A stretch of 64,000 nt of DNA. Origin: UBA7662 sp036787895 (GTDB lineage Bacteria > Bacteroidota > Bacteroidia > UBA7662). The first letter of the stretch is position 1. The number at the start of each line of letters is the position of its first letter. Both the position numbers and the translations under genes were made by a program. A model generated the notes under the pieces. It was not told the DNA's origin. It searched no databases and saw only the letters and a program-made list of their open reading frames with translations. The stretch spans positions 12,248 to 76,247 of the forward strand of contig DAIQOK010000018.1 in NCBI GenBank assembly GCA_036787895.1, given 5' to 3'. Positions 1 to 8,289 of the stretch are shown here, piece after piece.

Positions 1-111
1 TATGTATTTGAGTGCGTTAAGCCTTATGGTCGACGCTACTCAGGAAAACTCATTGGCCTAATTTTAAGCTTCAAGGGTCAATTTTGAATTTGAAATTTTT
101 GTATTCGAAAT

Positions 112-756
112 TTACCCTTGCATCCAAAGCTCCGGTTTTTCCCGCCAGTTGCTTAGTTTGTCGATATCGGATTCGAGTATGTAGTTCTCTTCTTTGGCAA
201 CTTGAAGTAAAGCACTGTAGTTGCTCAGACTAAACAACGGGATTTTAGCTTCTTTGAAGGCTTTATTGGCTTTTGGGAAGTCGTAGGTGAAGGTCGAAAG
301 CACTGCTTTTACCTGCATGCCGGCAGTTTGTATGGCTTCAACGGCTTTGAGGCTGCTACCTCCGGTCGAAATGAGGTCTTCAATCACCACAACCGTTGCA
401 TCCGGGCGGATTACACCTTCAATTTGATTGCCCATACCATGTTCTTTGGCACTGGAACGGACATAAATCAAGGGTAGTCCCATTTCTTCGGCGACCAAAG
501 CCGCTTGTGGAATACCGGCTGTGGCTACTCCGGCGATGATGTCAACTTCCCCCAATTGCTGGCGAATGGTCTCCGATAACATCTGACGGATGTAGGTCCT
601 GATTTTAGGATAGGAAAGCGTAATGCGGTTGTCGCAATAAATAGGGGAATTCCAACCCGAAGCCCATTTGAAAGGTTGGTCGGGCGAAAGTTTTACGGCT
701 TTAATTTCCAGCAAAAGTTTTGCAACTTGCAGGGCGGTCTCATCAGTTTTCTTCAC
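112..756 (-). CDS. pyrE: Orotate phosphoribosyltransferase
   Basis: Cytoplasmic enzyme of de novo pyrimidine synthesis that joins orotate to PRPP to give orotidine 5'-phosphate. The PRPP-binding loop VVVIEDLISTGGSS is intact, as is the N-terminal FKWASGWNSPIYCD stretch typical of the family. I start it at the GTG at 754-756 (214 aa), the usual family length. An ATG 27 bases further upstream would put an atypical MMKIWYICA in front, and it lies upstream of the -7 promoter element at 761-768, so it could not be on that transcript. It diverges from the NUDIX gene with only 7 bp between start codons. Identification is secure; the start is an inference. Confidence 0.95.
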   Translation of the reverse strand: MKKTDETALQVAKLLLEIKAVKLSPDQPFKWASGWNSPIYCDNRITLSYPKIRTYIRQMLSETIRQQLGEVDIIAGVATAGIPQAALVAEEMGLPLIYVRSSAKEHGMGNQIEGVIRPDATVVVIEDLISTGGSSLKAVEAIQTAGMQVKAVLSTFTYDFPKANKAFKEAKIPLFSLSNYSALLQVAKEENYILESDIDKLSNWREKPELWMQG

Positions 757-760
757 AGCG

Positions 761-768
761 CAAATGTA
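761..768 (-). promoter_or_regulatory. Bacteroidota -7 element of pyrE
   Basis: TACATTTG on the minus strand matches the TAnnTTTG consensus of the Bacteroidota primary sigma factor. Its last G is 4 nt from the pyrE GTG, so the transcript would be nearly leaderless. The same bases contain the ATG of the divergent NUDIX gene. No clear -33 TTG at standard spacing. Confidence 0.6.
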
Positions 769-1375
769 CCAAATCTTCATCAACGAAAAGCCCCTTCATC
801 TTCTCCGACACAAAAAAACGGAGGCGCGCAGAGGTCATGTGGTCTTGCATGACCCACAGCTGAAAGCTTTGTTACAATGGGCGCGAAAACTTGAGGAAGA
901 TGATAGTTTGCAAGCCGTTTACGCTGTTTGTCGCGACCCTAAGCTGCTGTTTGAAAGCTATGCCGCTGAACATAAAAATATCGATGCGGCAGGGGGCATT
1001 GTGGTTCAGGGAGATAAGCTGTTGTTCATCAAACGTTTTGGTAAATGGGATTTACCCAAAGGCAAACTCGAAAAGGGTGAAGCAACCGAAAAGGCAGCAC
1101 TGCGGGAAGTGGAAGAAGAGTGCGGAATAAACCAATTGCAACTTGGGAAATTTATAGCTACCACTTACCATACCTACGACTTTCAGGGTAGAAGGGCATT
1201 GAAACACAGCCATTGGTATGAAATGCAGACGGATTTCCAAGGCGAATTACTGCCACAAACCGAGGAAGGCATAACAGAAGTGCAATGGATTAATCGGCAT
1301 GAACTCGAGGAAGTTTTTGGTAATACCTATGCTTCCATTTCGGCCTTGCTTAATACCTACCTTACAACAGATTGA
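764..1375 (+). CDS. NUDIX hydrolase
   Basis: Hydrolase of a nucleoside-diphosphate-linked substrate; the exact substrate cannot be told. The NUDIX box is complete: it begins GKLEKGE, continues with REVEEECG, and has all the conserved Gly, Arg and Glu residues, around residues 107-129 of the 203-aa protein. The open frame extends upstream into pyrE, but those codons run antisense through the pyrE coding sequence. I therefore use the ATG at 764 (MYQIFINEK). The N-terminal ~70 residues before the NUDIX fold are typical of the Bacteroidota form that sits between pyrE and coaD. The 3' end overlaps the convergent coaD by 14 bp. Confidence 0.85.
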   Translation: MYQIFINEKPLHLLRHKKTEARRGHVVLHDPQLKALLQWARKLEEDDSLQAVYAVCRDPKLLFESYAAEHKNIDAAGGIVVQGDKLLFIKRFGKWDLPKGKLEKGEATEKAALREVEEECGINQLQLGKFIATTYHTYDFQGRRALKHSHWYEMQTDFQGELLPQTEEGITEVQWINRHELEEVFGNTYASISALLNTYLTTD

Positions 1376-1850
1376 TTTGTTGTTGAATTTTTTTGGTCAT
1401 GCGTACCTCAGCAGGCACAAATGGCGAAACATCGCCATCGTTACGAATGATATCGCGTATGATGGTAGAAGAGATGGGTGATAAGGCAGGCTCGGTAAAA
1501 AACAAGACCGTATCTATGTTATGCATGGCTTTATTGAACTGGGCTATGCTTTTTTCGTATTCAAAATCTGGCGCATTGCGTAAGCCACGGACGATGTAAT
1601 TTGCACCTATCGATTTACTGTAGCGCACAGTCAAACCTTCATACACTTCCACCCGAATTTTCGGCTCATTTCGAAATACCTTTTCTATCCAGCTTTTGCG
1701 TTGATCGAGTTCAAACAAATAGGTTTTCGCGCTATTCTGACCAATACCAATGACTACTTCATCAAAAATGGGCAGGGCCCGGCGGATAATGTCGACATGT
1801 CCGTTGGTGATAGGGTCGAAGGAGCCTGGGAAAAGTGCAATACGTTTCAT
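1362..1850 (-). CDS. coaD: Phosphopantetheine adenylyltransferase
   Basis: Catalyses the fourth step of coenzyme A synthesis, transferring AMP from ATP to 4'-phosphopantetheine. The 162-aa protein starts with the nucleotidyltransferase signature GSFDPITNGH (T/HxGH motif at residues ~17-20) and carries the second motif ISSTIIRD near residue 128. Length and both motifs are standard. Its start overlaps the stop of rsmD by 4 bp (ATGA), which indicates translational coupling at the 3' end of the rsmD operon. In many Bacteria coaD and rsmD are adjacent, which supports both calls. Confidence 0.97.
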   Translation of the reverse strand: MKRIALFPGSFDPITNGHVDIIRRALPIFDEVVIGIGQNSAKTYLFELDQRKSWIEKVFRNEPKIRVEVYEGLTVRYSKSIGANYIVRGLRNAPDFEYEKSIAQFNKAMHNIDTVLFFTEPALSPISSTIIRDIIRNDGDVSPFVPAEVRMTKKIQQQINLL

Positions 1851-2395
1851 GAAAGGATTTCGGTTGCGGTAAAAATACTAAAAACCGACTGACCATAATT
1901 CCGGGCTTCTAAAAAGCCGTTTTCAGTACTAAAATTATGATTTGTGGGATGCTCAAGGATTAGCAGACCATCGGCTTTGAGCATGTTTTTAGCAAGAATT
2001 AGTCCCGGTAAGCTCTTTAAACGATCGAGTTGATAAGGCGGATCGGCAAATATGATGTCGAAATTGCCAGTATTGCGCTCCAACCAAGCGAATACATCGG
2101 CCTGATTAACTGCCATTCCATTGATGCCGATTTGTGCAATGGTTGATCTAATAAATCTGCAACAGCCTGCATTTTGGTCGACAGCGACAATGTTTTCACA
2201 CCCTCGAGAGGCAAATTCATAGCTGATGTTGCCGGTACCTGCGAATAAATCAAGTACACTGATGTCGGCTAGCTCAAAGCGATGCTGCAAATAGCTGAAC
2301 AGGGCTTCCTTGGCCCGGTCGGTGGTTGGCCGCACCGGCAAGTTGGCAGGCGCATGTAACTGGCGACCTTTAAACTGACCACTTATGATACGCAT
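1847..2395 (-). CDS. rsmD: 16S rRNA (guanine(966)-N(2))-methyltransferase
   Basis: SAM-dependent methyltransferase acting on the small-subunit rRNA during ribosome assembly. The N-terminus MRIISGQFKGRQL is characteristic. The SAM-binding loop LDLFAGTGNISYE lies near residue 50 and the catalytic motif FADPPY near residue 115. The 182-aa length is normal. It overlaps the upstream DUF3822 gene by 13 bp and coaD by 4 bp, so the four genes from 3760 down to 1362 look like one transcription unit. Confidence 0.95.
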   Translation of the reverse strand: MRIISGQFKGRQLHAPANLPVRPTTDRAKEALFSYLQHRFELADISVLDLFAGTGNISYEFASRGCENIVAVDQNAGCCRFIRSTIAQIGINGMAVNQADVFAWLERNTGNFDIIFADPPYQLDRLKSLPGLILAKNMLKADGLLILEHPTNHNFSTENGFLEARNYGQSVFSIFTATEILS

Positions 2396-3252
2396 AGCAA
2401 GGCAAGGGCATCGGTAAGCGCTCCTTTTTCGAGTTTGGCCAGCTCAAATCCCAAGGCTAACTCTTCTCCCGGGCACAGGCTGACACAATGGCTGAATTGA
2501 GCTGTCAGTAAGTTGACCAATGATTTTTGATCTACTCCGGTTTCCAATAAGCAAATACCCGCTTGATCGAGGCCCAATTGTTTACGGGTATTCAGACTGT
2601 GATAAAGCACGTCTTCATCGGTTTCGACATACAAACTATTTAAAAGCTGAAGCTTTTGTTTTTTGTATGCCCAGATCAAAAGTTCCTTTTCGCGCATCTG
2701 TACGTATAGCTGTTCGGAAGCAACTGCCTTGGTAAAGAGGTATTCGGTGAGTACGCCGGCTAATGAACGAATGCCTGCGCTGGGAAAGCGTAGCCTGACC
2801 GCACCGAGTAAACCATAAGCCAGGCCATAAATGAGCTCCGCTTCTGTATGTTTGAGGCTGTCGCGATTGAGTTGTTCGTCAAGCGAACGTTTATGTACAC
2901 TTTCGAAGTAGTCGGTACCCGTGCCATCCTGGTAAACTGCGGCAGGCACCAAGGTAAACCGATAGCTGGCGAGACCTACTTGAACGCGGGCATACAATTT
3001 GCCAACCAAGGCTTCCGACTGCATTAACCAGGCTAAACGATCGCTTGGATGTTGTTTTTGTTGTTCCTCCGGCCAGAAAGCAGCCTGTGCTGCTACTACT
3101 TTTTTATGGGCTCCCTCTCCAATACAAAAACAATAGCCATCGTTTTTCAGGACGATGGCCAGGATTTTATCGGCTGTGGCGGAAGGGTCAAAACCCGGAG
3201 CACTAAGTTGTATGTTTTTCAATTTATTCCCAGTTACCGGAGAAGTTTGCAT
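2383..3252 (-). CDS. DUF3822 family protein
   Basis: Protein of 289 aa resembling the DUF3822 family, which is essentially restricted to Bacteroidota and normally lies directly before rsmD, as here. The family is thought to have an ASKHA/actin-like fold, but no function is established. I see no signal peptide or membrane segment, so it is probably cytoplasmic. It overlaps the preceding membrane-anchored gene by 29 bp and rsmD by 13 bp. Such long overlaps suggest tight translational coupling. Its constant position next to rRNA modification is suggestive, but I assign no reaction. Confidence 0.8.
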   Translation of the reverse strand: MQTSPVTGNKLKNIQLSAPGFDPSATADKILAIVLKNDGYCFCIGEGAHKKVVAAQAAFWPEEQQKQHPSDRLAWLMQSEALVGKLYARVQVGLASYRFTLVPAAVYQDGTGTDYFESVHKRSLDEQLNRDSLKHTEAELIYGLAYGLLGAVRLRFPSAGIRSLAGVLTEYLFTKAVASEQLYVQMREKELLIWAYKKQKLQLLNSLYVETDEDVLYHSLNTRKQLGLDQAGICLLETGVDQKSLVNLLTAQFSHCVSLCPGEELALGFELAKLEKGALTDALALLCVS

Positions 3253-3760
3253 CGGTCATTGAGCCCACTTTGAGCACTTTGCGTTTATCGAATGGTTTAC
3301 TATCGATAACCTCGAAGACGTTAATATCTACATTTCCTTTACGCACTTTACCGGCACTTATAGTAAAACGTTCCGGCTCAGCAAATGGAATCATCGGAAG
3401 AGAATCTACATTGATGCCGACAAAAAAGGTGTCGATAATAGGGACATAAATGGTGTCGTATTTGATACCCGCTAAAATATCGGTAGAGTCATCAGGGTTA
3501 CCTTCTACCTTGATGAAACGCAAACGATCATTTTTGATTACTTCCAGCAGCTCATCCCAATCATCGGCAAATTCACCTTTCACATCGCGATAAGCTAACT
3601 GAGCCGTGCGGATATTTTTGAGTCGTTCGATCACTTTCGCATACCGCTTGGCTTTTTCTTTCTCGAAACGGATGGGTTCCGATATGGTTTCTACCAGGAA
3701 GTAGGTTAAAACTACGATGACCACAAATAATGCGGCTTTGATAAGGTTCATCATCTTCAT
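3224..3760 (-). CDS. Membrane-anchored protein of unknown function
   Basis: A 178-aa protein with one N-terminal hydrophobic helix (about residues 5-23, LIKAALFVVIVVLTYFLVE). A charged helical stretch follows (EKEKAKRYAKVIERLKNIRTAQLAYRD begins near residue 33, quoted only in part here as KVIERLKNIRTAQLAYRD). The remainder is soluble and beta-rich. The helix plus 'RTAQLAYRD' layout is faintly pseudopilin-like, but there is no prepilin peptidase site, so I leave it unassigned. It is the first gene of the DUF3822-rsmD-coaD unit and has its own promoter-like element at 3786-3814. Similar proteins are common beside DUF3822 in Bacteroidota. Confidence 0.8.
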   Translation of the reverse strand: MKMMNLIKAALFVVIVVLTYFLVETISEPIRFEKEKAKRYAKVIERLKNIRTAQLAYRDVKGEFADDWDELLEVIKNDRLRFIKVEGNPDDSTDILAGIKYDTIYVPIIDTFFVGINVDSLPMIPFAEPERFTISAGKVRKGNVDINVFEVIDSKPFDKRKVLKVGSMTDANFSGNWE

Positions 3761-3785
3761 GAGCGCAGTACGATTAAAGTAGTCG

Positions 3786-3814
3786 CAATAATAGCATATT
3801 TATCCCAAAAACAA
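3786..3814 (-). promoter_or_regulatory. Promoter of the 3224-3760 / DUF3822 / rsmD / coaD unit
   Basis: On the minus strand TTG (3812-3814), 18 nt, then TATTATTG (3786-3793). This is one mismatch from TAnnTTTG with acceptable spacing. The start codon is 25 nt downstream. Confidence 0.5.
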
Positions 3815-3828
3815 GTGCCAGCGGGCGT

Positions 3829-3836
3829 TACCTTTG
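3829..3836 (+). promoter_or_regulatory. -7 element of the thioesterase gene
   Basis: TACCTTTG, a full match to TAnnTTTG, 21 nt before the ATG at 3858. It is divergent from the promoter at 3786-3814. Confidence 0.55.
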
Positions 3837-3857
3837 TGTTTTTAAAGTCATTTCCCC

Positions 3858-4286
3858 ATGTCGCCAGCCACCGATTTCGAAAGCCGTCGTGCTGATATAC
3901 TTCAAAAGCTCGAAGGTCAGCATTTTATGCACCACATCGGCTTCCGCATAACAGCTATACAACCGGGAGAAATCACCGGGGAAATGGACCTAGTGGCTTT
4001 TACTAGGCAACAACTGGGTTACTTACACGGCGGGGTAACCGCCACGGTTGCAGATATTGTGGCTGGTTTTGCAGCCTACAGTCTTACGCCACTACACCAA
4101 CATGTAGTTACGGCCGACATCAATATCATGTACTACAAACCCGGCACAGGCAATAAACTCCGTGCCATTGGCCGGGTGAAAAAAGCCGGCAGCAAAATTC
4201 ACTTCTGCGAAAGCGAGATATGGGTGGAGCAAGAGGGCGAATGGCAGCTGGTTGCCCGGTCAACATCGACCATGGCGGTGATCTGA
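3858..4286 (+). CDS. PaaI/YdiI-type hotdog-fold thioesterase
   Basis: Probable acyl-CoA thioesterase of 142 aa. It has the hotdog core LGYLHGGVTATVADIVAG (residues ~54-71), the usual LHGG active-site turn with a downstream acidic residue, and the beta-strand VVTADINIMYYKP. Length and layout fit the PaaI superfamily. The acyl substrate cannot be inferred from sequence, and the gene stands alone between two non-operonic regions. It has its own -7 element 21 nt upstream. Confidence 0.88.
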   Translation: MSPATDFESRRADILQKLEGQHFMHHIGFRITAIQPGEITGEMDLVAFTRQQLGYLHGGVTATVADIVAGFAAYSLTPLHQHVVTADINIMYYKPGTGNKLRAIGRVKKAGSKIHFCESEIWVEQEGEWQLVARSTSTMAVI

Positions 4287-4921
4287 TACTTTCGTTCGGC
4301 GTGGGGTTAAACGGGGTTTTGGGCTATTGCCTGCCGTGAGTTTACTGAACAGTGGGAGTTTTAGGCTAAACGGTGGTTGAGCGCAGTCGAAACCATCGTT
4401 ATCCTAACGGCCCGGTCATCGAGCGCACAAGGAGCGCATATTGAGCTTACCGTGATAGGAGTCGACTTGTGCAGCCGAGATGCTCAGAATGAAGTAACCC
4501 ATAAACGTTAAATGAACCGAAATTTCTGTAACACAGATTTTTATCCAGAGCAACCGTCAGGACCTGTAGTGAGTTAACCGAACTACGAGTCGAAATGAGC
4601 AAACGCTGAAAAATAGGCAAGCAACGGAACGAACGAGGGCAGGTTGCGAGCAGAAATTAACCGTACAGCGCCTAGTCCGTAGAGCTTTAGCTCGGCAGGG
4701 ACATTTTTTTCTTCCGTCTCAAGTCATCCGTCTCACGTCAAATCATTTCCTCTTCTTCCAAAATCCCCTCTCCATACTAAATACTGCCAGGAAGCCGCTC
4801 GAAGCAGAAATATTATGTGAAGTCACAAACAAATCCCTGAGAAAGTGGTTGCTATGTTTTGACCAAAAGGCCGTTTGAAAATTGTGCATAATCATGCCGT
4901 TTAAAGCTGTTTTTTTAAACT
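4287..4921 (+). other. Gene-free stretch with dispersed repeats
   Basis: I see no convincing coding region. 4360-4510 is related to 28000-28150 and carries the hairpin listed separately. 4560-4650 contains 'gagtcgaaatga' and 'gaacgaggg' phrases also found near 15300-15360. 4710-4740 repeats phrases like 'ccgtctcaagtc' seen at 8450-8470. The last ~70 bases should contain the promoter of the MerR gene; I could not place it with confidence. Confidence 0.6.
4369..4400 (+). repeat. Dispersed hairpin repeat, copy 1
   Basis: 10-bp arms AACGGTGGTT and AACCATCGTT around the 12-nt loop gagcgcagtcga. Copy 2 at 28011-28042 has the same design with one compensated pair. Similar GAGCGxAGTCGAA hairpins are common intergenic REP-like elements in Bacteroidota. 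Confidence 0.75.
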
Positions 4922-5821
4922 GTGGAATCCGTGAATTTTTTCTCCATCAAAGAGATTGAAGCATTAACTGGCATCAAAGCCCATACGATACGTATTTGGG
5001 AGCAACGTTATGCCATGGTTGCGCCTCGCCGGACGGAGACCAACATCCGTTATTACGACGAAAAAGACCTCAAAAAGCTACTCAATGTGAGTTTGTTGAA
5101 CCGCAATGGTTACAAAATTTCGGAAATCGCCGAAATGAGTGAAGAGGCAATGATGACGCATGTACTGCAGTTGTCGGAAGAAAAAAGCGACTATGAAAAT
5201 CAGTTGCAGTCGCTTACACTGACCATGCTGGAGCTGAATGAGGTAGCCTTCGAGCGCATTTTGTCGACGGCCATACTGCAGATGGGATTGGAAAAAACCA
5301 TGGTGCAGCTGGTTTTTCCTTTTTTCCGGGCCATAGGTATCATGTGGCAAACAGGATCTATCAATCCGGCCCACGAACATTTTATCACCAACATCATTCG
5401 CCAGAAACTTATTGTGGCCATCGATGGGCAGTCGCATGAAACGGATGTTTGGTCGAAAAAATTTGTGCTCTATTTGCCCGAAGGAGAGTTTCACGAGATT
5501 GGTTTGTTATTCGCCAATTATGCCATACGGGCCAGAGGAGGGAAGGTGATTTACATCGGTTCTAACGTGCCTTTTGGCGATTTGAAAGTGGTTAATCATA
5601 CTTACAGTCCCGACTACTTATTCACAGTAATCACCTCGCCTATGCTAAACGGAGAATCGGTTGCCGATTATCTGAACAAGCTAAGTGTTCAGTTCCCGAA
5701 TTTGAAAATTTATGCATCGGGAGGCCATGTTTTATCGGTACCAGATTTGCAAGTGCCTCAAAACGTACGTATAATCCGCGATTTCAAAGAGATGTTATCT
5801 TTGGTGAGTGAAGTAGCGTAA
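4922..5821 (+). CDS. MerR-type regulator with B12-binding domain (CarH/LitR-like photoreceptor)
   Basis: Transcription regulator of 299 aa starting at GTG 4922. An N-terminal MerR winged helix (residues ~6-75, FSIKEIEALTGIKAHTIRIW) is followed by a helical domain and a cobalamin-binding Rossmann domain. The diagnostic CarH residues are present: W142 followed after nine residues by E152-H153 (the W-x9-EH adenosyl-sensing motif), and E189-x-H191-x-x-G194 (lower cobalt ligand loop). CarH/LitR proteins bind adenosylcobalamin, repress carotenoid genes in the dark and release DNA in light. The stop codon overlaps the ATG of crtZ by one base, so it probably controls its own operon. Family and cofactor are well supported; light response is inferred. 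Confidence 0.88.
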   Translation: MESVNFFSIKEIEALTGIKAHTIRIWEQRYAMVAPRRTETNIRYYDEKDLKKLLNVSLLNRNGYKISEIAEMSEEAMMTHVLQLSEEKSDYENQLQSLTLTMLELNEVAFERILSTAILQMGLEKTMVQLVFPFFRAIGIMWQTGSINPAHEHFITNIIRQKLIVAIDGQSHETDVWSKKFVLYLPEGEFHEIGLLFANYAIRARGGKVIYIGSNVPFGDLKVVNHTYSPDYLFTVITSPMLNGESVADYLNKLSVQFPNLKIYASGGHVLSVPDLQVPQNVRIIRDFKEMLSLVSEVA

Positions 5822-6249
5822 TGGCTTTGATTTACATTTTGATTGGATTTATAGGTCTGGAGCTGATTTCTGCGGCCATTCACCGTTGGTTGATGCATGG
5901 TCCGCTGTGGTTTATTCATGCCTCCCACCACCGACCGGGTCGTGGTTTTTTTCAACGAAATGATGTTTTTACACTTGTATTTGGCGGTACAGGCATTTAT
6001 TTGCTCCTGCAAGGCATCAACAGCCTGAATCCGGGTTTCTGGATAGGGGTAGGCATATCGGTTTACGGCGTCGCCTATTTTTTACTGCACGATATGCTGG
6101 TACATCGCCGCTTGAAAGGTTGGATCAGCACCAACATACCTTATTTCAAAGCATTGCAGCAAGCCCACCGGGCCCACCACAAATGGGTAGACAAAAACCC
6201 CGGCGAGAGTTACGGTTTGTTTTTGTTCCCGAAGCGGTTTTTGAAATAA
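5821..6249 (+). CDS. crtZ: Beta-carotene hydroxylase
   Basis: Membrane-bound non-heme di-iron hydroxylase adding 3-hydroxyl groups to beta-carotene rings (zeaxanthin branch). The 142-aa protein has all four histidine clusters of the fatty-acid hydroxylase superfamily in CrtZ arrangement: HRWLMH (~21-26), HASHH (~33-37), HDMLVHRR (~87-94) and HRAHHKW (~115-121). Hydrophobic segments lie between them. It is slightly shorter than many CrtZ proteins but looks complete. Translation is coupled to the CarH-like regulator (TAATG). No other carotenoid gene is in the window, so the rest of the pathway must be elsewhere. Confidence 0.92.
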   Translation: MALIYILIGFIGLELISAAIHRWLMHGPLWFIHASHHRPGRGFFQRNDVFTLVFGGTGIYLLLQGINSLNPGFWIGVGISVYGVAYFLLHDMLVHRRLKGWISTNIPYFKALQQAHRAHHKWVDKNPGESYGLFLFPKRFLK

Positions 6250-6305
6250 GCAACCGCCGAGTTTATTTGCTAGCCCGCAAAGCTTCTGATAGAATAAATT
6301 TGGTT

Positions 6306-7016
6306 TTATGGCTGAACGATATGATAACGTTCAAGCTGCCAGATGTCACCTGTTGACAAAGCATATTCAACTAGACCAATGTTCTTAGCTATTTTGTATG
6401 TCGCTGTATCACAATCGTATATAGCATCAAATATATTCTTTTGTGTGAGTACATCTGAAAAAGTAATGCCGTTTATTTGAATTGTCTGGTTTTGACCGAG
6501 CGTAATTTGTTGTTCTCCTGTTCTTACATTGCTGCTTCCAAGTGGCAATTCTCTGTTGTTGTAAAGTGGATGCCGGAGATAAAATTGATATTTAAAATGG
6601 TTACCCGCTCCTGGTGCTCGTCTTGCAATATTTATCATATAGGGTGAAGAATCGGGGGTATTATTCCAAACTGGATAATGGTATATTTTTGAATAAAACT
6701 GATAATCAAAACCTGTACTCGATTTAAGCAACATGGTTAATTTTTCCTTAGAAAATGCAATTTTGGTAAATGAAGTATCTGTGTAAGTGTCCTCCATTTG
6801 TAAAGAAGACTGAAATACATATATGGAATCAGTTTCACCGGATGTAGCATTTTTGTACACCCAATAGGTACCAGGTAAAAAGTAGGTATAACTGAGTAAG
6901 TCAGCAGGGAGTTTGAATACGGTTTGTTTCGTCGGAGAAGAAAGTGTCGGCTCAGATTCCTTTTTACAAGCAGAAATCGCAAACAGGGCAAACAATAGCG
7001 TGATGGATAATTTCAT
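6306..7016 (-). CDS. Lipoprotein of unknown function
   Basis: A 236-aa predicted lipoprotein. The N-terminus MKLSITLLFALFAISAC is a signal peptide ending in a lipobox (ISA-C), followed by KKESEP, so the mature protein starts at Cys17. The rest is polar and beta-rich, with a YFLPGTYWVYKN segment of the kind seen in many small Bacteroidota surface lipoproteins. I recognise no catalytic motif. It is convergent with crtZ and shows no obvious link to it. Base composition is lower in GC than the flanking genes. Confidence 0.75.
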   Translation of the reverse strand: MKLSITLLFALFAISACKKESEPTLSSPTKQTVFKLPADLLSYTYFLPGTYWVYKNATSGETDSIYVFQSSLQMEDTYTDTSFTKIAFSKEKLTMLLKSSTGFDYQFYSKIYHYPVWNNTPDSSPYMINIARRAPGAGNHFKYQFYLRHPLYNNRELPLGSSNVRTGEQQITLGQNQTIQINGITFSDVLTQKNIFDAIYDCDTATYKIAKNIGLVEYALSTGDIWQLERYHIVQP

Positions 7017-7152
7017 CGAGGAGAGTAACTAAGTTGGGAAATCTAAAAGGGAAGGTAAAAATTTAGTTTGATTTAACAATGTAGAAACGAAAACAGGACA
7101 ACTGTTTTAATCCTAACTCTAGCTTTTTAAGAGCCTATTTGTCCTTCAAAAT

Positions 7153-8061
7153 TTAAAACAACTCCGCCAGCATACACCTCGCACTTCCGCCGCCAATCTG
7201 TTCAATAGTGGGAATGTCGAGGCAAATGGGGGTGAAGAAGTGCGAAAAAACGGTTTGCTGACCTAGCGTAAGACTGTTCCAGCCGCTGCGACTGATGATG
7301 CCGAATTTTTCACCTTTGACATTGGTCACAAACAAAACATTGCCGGCAAATTGGGCCAGCTGCTGCCGGTTAATGTCCATTACCACCCGGTCGGCGGTGT
7401 TCAGCGCTCTTAAAACGGCTGCTTTTTCATCACCTTCGGGCACCACCTCCGGGCAAAAAATGGCGAGTTGAGGCGAAATGGCCAACAGTACATTGGTATG
7501 GTATATCGGCCGACCCTGACCATCAAAGGCATCAAAAACGCAAAGTTTATAGTCCAATGCATCTGCGACGAATTGTGCCAGACGCGTCTGACTGCGGATC
7601 GAACGGCTCATAAAAAGTTGCTGATGAGCCGGGTCGATGATGAGGCTACCGGTGCCTTCCAGGTATTCGTCTGCTTCGGCGACTTCCCGGAGGTCGATTT
7701 GTTTTTGCGGTTGATTTTTACTCAGTCTTTGGAGTTGGTTAAGCCAGTCGAGCCTAACTTCGGCCCGCCTGTTTTCGGTGGCCATGGGGTAAACAAACAG
7801 CTGGCCATCGGGGTGGGTGCTGAACCAATTGTTCGGGAATATGGCGTCTGGTTTGGGGGGGTATGTAGTGTCGTCGAGAACCAAGAGTTGTATGCCTGCC
7901 GAGCGTAGGGTAAAAACAACCTCATCAAATTCGGCCAGCGCACGTTGTTGAGCTTCTTCCGCAGCGAAGGGTTTTGTTTGCTGAAATCCGTTTGAAACGG
8001 CGGTTTGGGCGTTAAATCCAAAGGCGGCTGGTCGAACAAGTAGCAGGGTGTTGGCGAGCAT
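7153..8061 (-). CDS. CtlX-like arginine deiminase-related hydrolase
   Basis: Member of the guanidino-group-modifying (amidinotransferase/deiminase) superfamily, close to the citrulline-utilisation hydrolase CtlX type. The C-terminal IGGGSARCMLAE supplies the catalytic Cys and IYHTNV the catalytic His. YLEGTGSLIID is also family-typical. I start it at ATG 8059-8061 (MLANTLLLVRPAAFGFN, 302 aa); the 33 upstream codons lack family resemblance and are excluded by the -7 element at 8067-8074. The probable substrate is a guanidino or ureido compound such as arginine or citrulline. There are no urea-cycle neighbours to narrow it. Confidence 0.85.
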   Translation of the reverse strand: MLANTLLLVRPAAFGFNAQTAVSNGFQQTKPFAAEEAQQRALAEFDEVVFTLRSAGIQLLVLDDTTYPPKPDAIFPNNWFSTHPDGQLFVYPMATENRRAEVRLDWLNQLQRLSKNQPQKQIDLREVAEADEYLEGTGSLIIDPAHQQLFMSRSIRSQTRLAQFVADALDYKLCVFDAFDGQGRPIYHTNVLLAISPQLAIFCPEVVPEGDEKAAVLRALNTADRVVMDINRQQLAQFAGNVLFVTNVKGEKFGIISRSGWNSLTLGQQTVFSHFFTPICLDIPTIEQIGGGSARCMLAELF

Positions 8062-8066
8062 AAAGA

Positions 8067-8074
8067 CAATATTA
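8067..8074 (-). promoter_or_regulatory. -7 element of the CtlX-like gene
   Basis: TAATATTG on the minus strand, one mismatch to TAnnTTTG, 5 nt before the ATG at 8061. This implies an almost leaderless mRNA. Confidence 0.45.
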
Positions 8075-8289
8075 GTGGATGAGTGCGAAAGGAAAGGCGA
8101 TGTGGATATTTTATTGTGTTTTGTTATATGACAGGTGGTATAATATTTACGTGCTTCCAAGGGCTTTGGTTTTTGCTTTGGTAAGCGCGTTTATGGGCTG
8201 GTGGTTGAAGAAGTCAGCGTTTTTTACAGGTCCGGTCAAGGGTTCTCGCAAAGACGCTCTGGTTCGCTTGGCGTGAGATGCGCAAAAAT

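Noticed and set aside
1..61. Possible 3' end of a gene (frame ending in TAA at 59-61)
   Set aside because: Only about 20 codons are inside the window and no family can be recognised; two frames are equally open.
4287..4921. tRNA or structured RNA gene
   Set aside because: No cloverleaf with a T-loop GTTCGAAnC in the right place; the structure present is the dispersed hairpin.
8079..8276. 65-codon frame upstream of the UMF1 gene
   Set aside because: Starts inside the CtlX promoter area and ends in cgcag-type repeats; no recognisable protein.
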